Below, in pieces: positions 27,977-31,272 of a DNA stretch of 31,272 bases. Made by a program: the position numbers and the translations under genes. The stretch covers positions 1-31,272 of the IMG/VR virus record IMGVR_UViG_3300017738_000020; one strand, 5' to 3'. Below the pieces are notes generated by a model. It did no database searches and was not told the origin of the DNA. It worked only from the letters and a program-made list of their open reading frames with translations. Position 1 is the stretch's first letter. Each line of letters starts with the position of its first letter. The DNA comes from a virus.

Positions 27977-30438
27977 GTTTTAGAAAATGTGTCGAGGATG
28001 GTGTTGCTGCTAAAGAAATTAAACAAGAACAGGCAGACGAATATCTGAACCTATTCGATGATCTGGTGGAGCAATACAACAAGCAGTTAGGCCCAGGCCC
28101 GGCGCAAACAAAGGCGGGTATTGATGCAGCCGAGGCGGTGCGCAAGAAAGCAATCGAGCGCAAACGCCGCACTATGCTCCAGGCAATGACATGGAAAAAG
28201 ATTTCCCTGGATATGGAAAACTACAAAACCATAACCGGCCAGAAAGATCCTGGCCGCGCAGCCCTGGCATTCTTCGAGCAAGACGCAACCTCTAAGCATC
28301 TTAGCATTGTGCAGTTACAAGCAGCGATCGAGCGCAGCGCAACGAGAAAGATGGATAAGTTCTTAGCAACCTTTCGCCGGGATGTATTGGGCAGAACCAG
28401 AAACAAAGCTCAAATGAATAATCTTCTCAGGGAAATATTTGATGAAGATACCGGGGATGCTGCCGCTCGAGAGCTTTCCCAGGGTTGGAAAGAAGCATCA
28501 GAATATTTGCGTAAAAGATTTAATTCAGCTGGTGGCGCTATTCCTAATCGTAAAGATTGGGGCTTACCTCAAACGCATAGCACTTTAAAAGTTAGGGAAG
28601 CTTCTGAGCGGGAATGGATTGATTTCATAGCACCCAGGTTAAACCTGGATAAAATGGTGGATCAACAAACGGGTCTTAAATTCTCTGCTGAAAAATTAGA
28701 ATTTGCTTTAAAAGACGTTTACGAAACTATTCGTACCGATGGAATGAGTAAAGTTAAGCCAAGCGGTCGTGGATCTAGCAAAGCCCTGGCAAATCAAAAC
28801 ACAGATCATCGTTTTTTAGTATTTAAAAATGCTAATGCCTGGATGGAATACCAGGATAAATTTGGCGGCGATAATCCGTTTGATATTATGATGGGCCACA
28901 TTAGCAATATGTCCAGGGATATTGCGTTTATGGAGCGCCTGGGGCCAAACCCTATGGCCACAAAAGAGTTTATAAAGCAAACAATCCGCAAGCAAGCTGC
29001 TGGGGATTCTAAGGCTGAGGATCGTGTTGCTCGGCAATCCGAAAAAATAGATGAGCTATATAATATTTTAAACGGCACAAGTAACCAGCCAATTGATAGA
29101 AAGTGGGCAGCAACTTTTGCTGGAACCAGGCAGCTATTGCAATCGGCGCAGCTTGGTGCGGCTGCAATCTCGGCTCTTACAGATGTAAACTTTAACCGCA
29201 TTGCCCGGCAAATGAATGGCTTGCCGCAAACCAAAACCTTAATGCAGTATCTCAAGCTTGTGAGCCCTCTCGGCGCAGAAGAAAAGGGGCGGCTGGCTGT
29301 GCGCCTGGGCCTAACAGCTGAAGGTTGGTCAACCCTGGCGGCTGCGCAAATGCGCTACACCGGGGATATATCTGGCCCGGAAGTTACCAGGCGGATTGCT
29401 GACTTTGTAATGAGGGCTTCACTTCTTTCCCCCTGGACGCAAGCCGGGCGCTGGGCTTTTGGCATGGAGTTCCTGGGCAAGCTTGCAGATGATGCGGGTA
29501 AATCCTTTAAAGAGCTAGATCCTGTTTTCCGCAAGGCGCTTGATCGCTATAACCTGGGCGGTGAGTATTGGGATATAATCAGGCAAACAGAGCTATACGA
29601 TTATAAAGGTGCTAAGTTTCTTAGGGCAGAAGATATTGAGTTCCGCACTGATATAGATCCGCGCTTGGCAAGAGATCTTGCAACCAGGGTTATGGCAATG
29701 GTTGAGACAGAAACAAACTTTGCGGTTCCCTCAACGTCTATTCGTGGCCGCTCTGCGCTAACTGGTGATGTAAAGCCTGGCACACTCGTCGGTGAACTTG
29801 CTCGATCGTTTGCTATGTATAAGAATTTCGGCGTTACCCTGGTCAACACGCACATTATGCGGGGCGCTGCTACGCCAGGCGTTAAAGGTAAGGGGCGTTA
29901 CTTTGCGGATCTACTCATAAGCACTACGATTATGGGGGCGCTGGCGATACAATTAAAAGAAATGTCAAAGGGGCGTGACCCTCGCTCGATGGAAGATCCT
30001 GAGTTCTGGGGTGCGGCGTTTCTCCAGGGCGGTGGTTTAGGGATCTATGGCGATTTCTTATTCTCGGACGTTAATCGCTTCGATCGAGGCTTGGCGGAAA
30101 CGATTGCTGGCCCGGTTGTTGGCTTTGCGGGGGATCTTAAAAATTTAACGATCGGTAATATAAGTGAAGCTGTTCGGGGTGAAGATACAAAGGCTGCAAG
30201 TGAAATGATTAACTTTGCTGCACGTTATGCACCTGGTGCATCGTTGTGGTATATGCGCCTGGGCCTCGAGCGCATGGTATTTGACCAGGCAAAATTATGG
30301 GCAGATCCAAAGGCAAACAGCAAGATGCGACGCAATGTGCGCAAGTATCAAAGGGAATACGGTCAGGATTACTGGTGGAGCCCAGGACAAACGCAACCAT
30401 CAAGGAGCCCAGACTTTGACAATCTGTTTGGGAATTAA
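27973..30438 (+). CDS. Large internal/ejection protein (T7 gp16-position, C-terminal unit)
   Basis: 821 residues; ATG 27973 overlaps the previous stop (ATGA), preferred over ATG 27964. Starts MSFRKCVEDGVAAKEIKQEQ, followed by long helices. Later segments such as LGRTRNKAQMNNLLREIFDE, WGLPQTHSTLKVREAS, RFLVFKNANAWMEYQDKFG and MMGHISNMSRDIAFMERLGP are recurring in C-terminal parts of giant phage internal proteins. Hydrophobic patches near 600-720 (FADLLISTTIMGALAIQL) could insert in a membrane. No lytic transglycosylase motif is seen. It probably forms the ejection channel together with the preceding protein; in related phages the two are sometimes one chain. Confidence 0.65.
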   Translation: MSFRKCVEDGVAAKEIKQEQADEYLNLFDDLVEQYNKQLGPGPAQTKAGIDAAEAVRKKAIERKRRTMLQAMTWKKISLDMENYKTITGQKDPGRAALAFFEQDATSKHLSIVQLQAAIERSATRKMDKFLATFRRDVLGRTRNKAQMNNLLREIFDEDTGDAAARELSQGWKEASEYLRKRFNSAGGAIPNRKDWGLPQTHSTLKVREASEREWIDFIAPRLNLDKMVDQQTGLKFSAEKLEFALKDVYETIRTDGMSKVKPSGRGSSKALANQNTDHRFLVFKNANAWMEYQDKFGGDNPFDIMMGHISNMSRDIAFMERLGPNPMATKEFIKQTIRKQAAGDSKAEDRVARQSEKIDELYNILNGTSNQPIDRKWAATFAGTRQLLQSAQLGAAAISALTDVNFNRIARQMNGLPQTKTLMQYLKLVSPLGAEEKGRLAVRLGLTAEGWSTLAAAQMRYTGDISGPEVTRRIADFVMRASLLSPWTQAGRWAFGMEFLGKLADDAGKSFKELDPVFRKALDRYNLGGEYWDIIRQTELYDYKGAKFLRAEDIEFRTDIDPRLARDLATRVMAMVETETNFAVPSTSIRGRSALTGDVKPGTLVGELARSFAMYKNFGVTLVNTHIMRGAATPGVKGKGRYFADLLISTTIMGALAIQLKEMSKGRDPRSMEDPEFWGAAFLQGGGLGIYGDFLFSDVNRFDRGLAETIAGPVVGFAGDLKNLTIGNISEAVRGEDTKAASEMINFAARYAPGASLWYMRLGLERMVFDQAKLWADPKANSKMRRNVRKYQREYGQDYWWSPGQTQPSRSPDFDNLFGN

Positions 30439-30503
30439 GGCAGTAAAGTTTGAAATTAATTAGTAACTATGGTAACGAAAGCTAAGCCAGATAGGAGATA
30501 GAT

Positions 30504-30941
30504 ATGGCATCCTTTGTTAAAATAAACGACTTCGTTGCAAATGCAGTGGAAAATATGGATTTGGAAAGTGATCAACTTATAATTGCTTTGTCTAATACAG
30601 CGCCGGGTTCTGAAAGTTCTAACCCAACTGCTGATGGCAATGGTATTCTAGGCAATGTAACTCAGGTTAGTTACAGCAACTTGTCTTCAAGGAATTTAAC
30701 AACAAGTTCATCTGGACAATCAGGTGGTGTTTACAAACTTGTTCTTGCTGATCTTACGCTTACTGCATCAGGCGGTAGTGTTGCTGCCTTCCGGTACATT
30801 TACATTTATAATGACACTGTAACATCGCCAGCAGATCCGCTTGTTGGATACTATGACTATGGCTCAAGCTTGACGCTAAACGATGGTGATACGTTTACTA
30901 TCGACTTTAGCCCATCAAACGGTGTTGTTCAGCTAACCTAA
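30504..30941 (+). CDS. Small beta-rich virion protein
   Basis: 145 residues, GATAGGAGATAGAT before the ATG. Starts MASFVKINDFVANAVENMDL, then LIIALSNTAPGSES, a variable Ser/Thr-rich middle, and VGYYDYGSSLTLNDGDTFTID. The order (L.IALSNTAP...... F.Y...YND.......L.G..DYG...TL..GDTF) is common to short structural proteins in tailed phages, probably tail or head fibre accessory. A weak promoter-like TTGAAA-N17 element lies 50 bases upstream. Function unproven. Confidence 0.6.
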   Translation: MASFVKINDFVANAVENMDLESDQLIIALSNTAPGSESSNPTADGNGILGNVTQVSYSNLSSRNLTTSSSGQSGGVYKLVLADLTLTASGGSVAAFRYIYIYNDTVTSPADPLVGYYDYGSSLTLNDGDTFTIDFSPSNGVVQLT

Positions 30942-30952
30942 AAGGAATAGTT

Positions 30953-31272
30953 ATGCCTATTCTTAAAAATAGGGCAAAGATGTCCACCAGTACCACGGGT
31001 ACTGGCACGATTACGCTGGGATCTGCGAAGGATGGTTATCAAAGTTTCGCAGATGCTGGCGTAGCAAATGGCAATGTTGTTCGTTATGTAATTGAAGATG
31101 GTAATAATTTTGAGATAGGCACCGGCACCTATAGCGATAGCTCTGGCACTACGCTGTCACGCACTGTAAGCGAAAGCAGTAATTCAAATAACGCTATTAA
31201 TCTTAGCGGCTCTGCTATTGTATTTATTGGAGCAACGGCAGAAGATATTCAATCTATTGATCCAATCGACAC
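30953..31272 (+). CDS. Tail fibre-like protein, N-terminal part (3'-partial)
   Basis: 106 codons visible, AAAGGAATAGTT before the ATG; runs off the right edge. MPILKNRAKMSTSTTGTGTI, then TLGSAKDGYQSFADAGV, VVRYVIEDGNNFEIGTGTYS and GTTLSRTVSESSNSNNAINL form a well known phage tail-fibre-associated beta domain. The next residues (GSAIVFIGATAEDIQSIDPI) complete it. The open frame ends with two bases of a codon and would continue in frame into the gene at the left edge if the ends join, giving a protein of about 178 residues with a chaperone-like C-terminus. Confidence 0.65.
   Translation, partial: MPILKNRAKMSTSTTGTGTITLGSAKDGYQSFADAGVANGNVVRYVIEDGNNFEIGTGTYSDSSGTTLSRTVSESSNSNNAINLSGSAIVFIGATAEDIQSIDPID

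Noticed and set aside
30439-30503. Promoter TTGAAA-N17-TAACGA before the small virion protein gene
   Set aside because: The -10 match is only about 3 of 6; not enough to list as a promoter.
1-31272. tRNA genes, integrase, attachment site, transposase
   Set aside because: No cloverleaf-like sequence, recombinase motifs or insertion sequence ends were seen.

Overview
The window reads as an essentially complete genome of a small tailed phage with a short, podovirus-type tail, probably infecting an aquatic, perhaps alphaproteobacterial, host. That host guess rests on family resemblance and moderate GC only. There is no integrase, no lysogeny module, no phage RNA polymerase, no DNA polymerase, no helicase and no tRNA gene that I can see. 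Transcription is therefore expected to use host RNA polymerase, and replication to use the host replisome.

Layout. (1) Positions 1-4329, + strand: end of a tail-chaperone-like protein, a 24-repeat fibre-like protein, a baseplate-like protein, then a lysis cassette of several small membrane proteins and a T7-lysozyme-type amidase, then two tiny basic proteins. (2) Positions 4330-4448: convergent intergenic. (3) Positions 4449-8314, - strand: a tightly overlapping early operon of twelve mostly small genes. It includes a papain-like/C39-like protein, an LPD29-like protein, a zinc-knuckle mini-protein, a winged-helix protein, a Gp157 homologue and a probable single-strand annealing protein. (4) Positions 8315-8417: a divergent control region with a good leftward sigma70-like promoter whose -35 and -10 boxes each abut a GATATCTC repeat. 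(5) Positions 8418-9908, + strand: ribbon-helix-helix repressor, RusA resolvase, and a winged-helix replication initiator that carries three 22-bp palindromic iterons followed by AT-rich DNA inside its own gene, a lambda-O-like origin. (6) Positions 9909-10125: intergenic region with a C-rich tract. (7) Positions 10126-31272, + strand: mini-SSB-like protein, small and large terminase, a gp13-like protein, small basic proteins, portal, Bbp19-like protein, scaffold, major capsid, tail tubular proteins A and B, three internal/ejection proteins, and tail-end proteins.

The virion module is T7-like in gene order (gp8, 9, 10, 11, 12, 14, 15, 16 equivalents), but it is joined to a lambda-like replication and recombination module. 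The most notable items are: a large ejection-position protein carrying two ParB/DdrB-like domains and a RelA/SpoT-like domain (a polyvalent protein); a cupredoxin-like domain with a His...Cys-x2-His-x3-Met pattern in the tail nozzle protein; a highly structured RNA leader before the capsid gene; the in-gene origin; a 20-bp tandem duplication that changes the amidase C-terminus; and a strong, regional excess of CCWGG sites.

The reading frame open at the right end continues in frame into the one open at the left end, so the window may be a circularly permuted genome cut inside one gene. Many starts were moved from the longest frame to an internal ATG or GTG with a ribosome site or a 1-4 base overlap with the preceding stop. 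All family assignments are from pattern recognition, without database searches.
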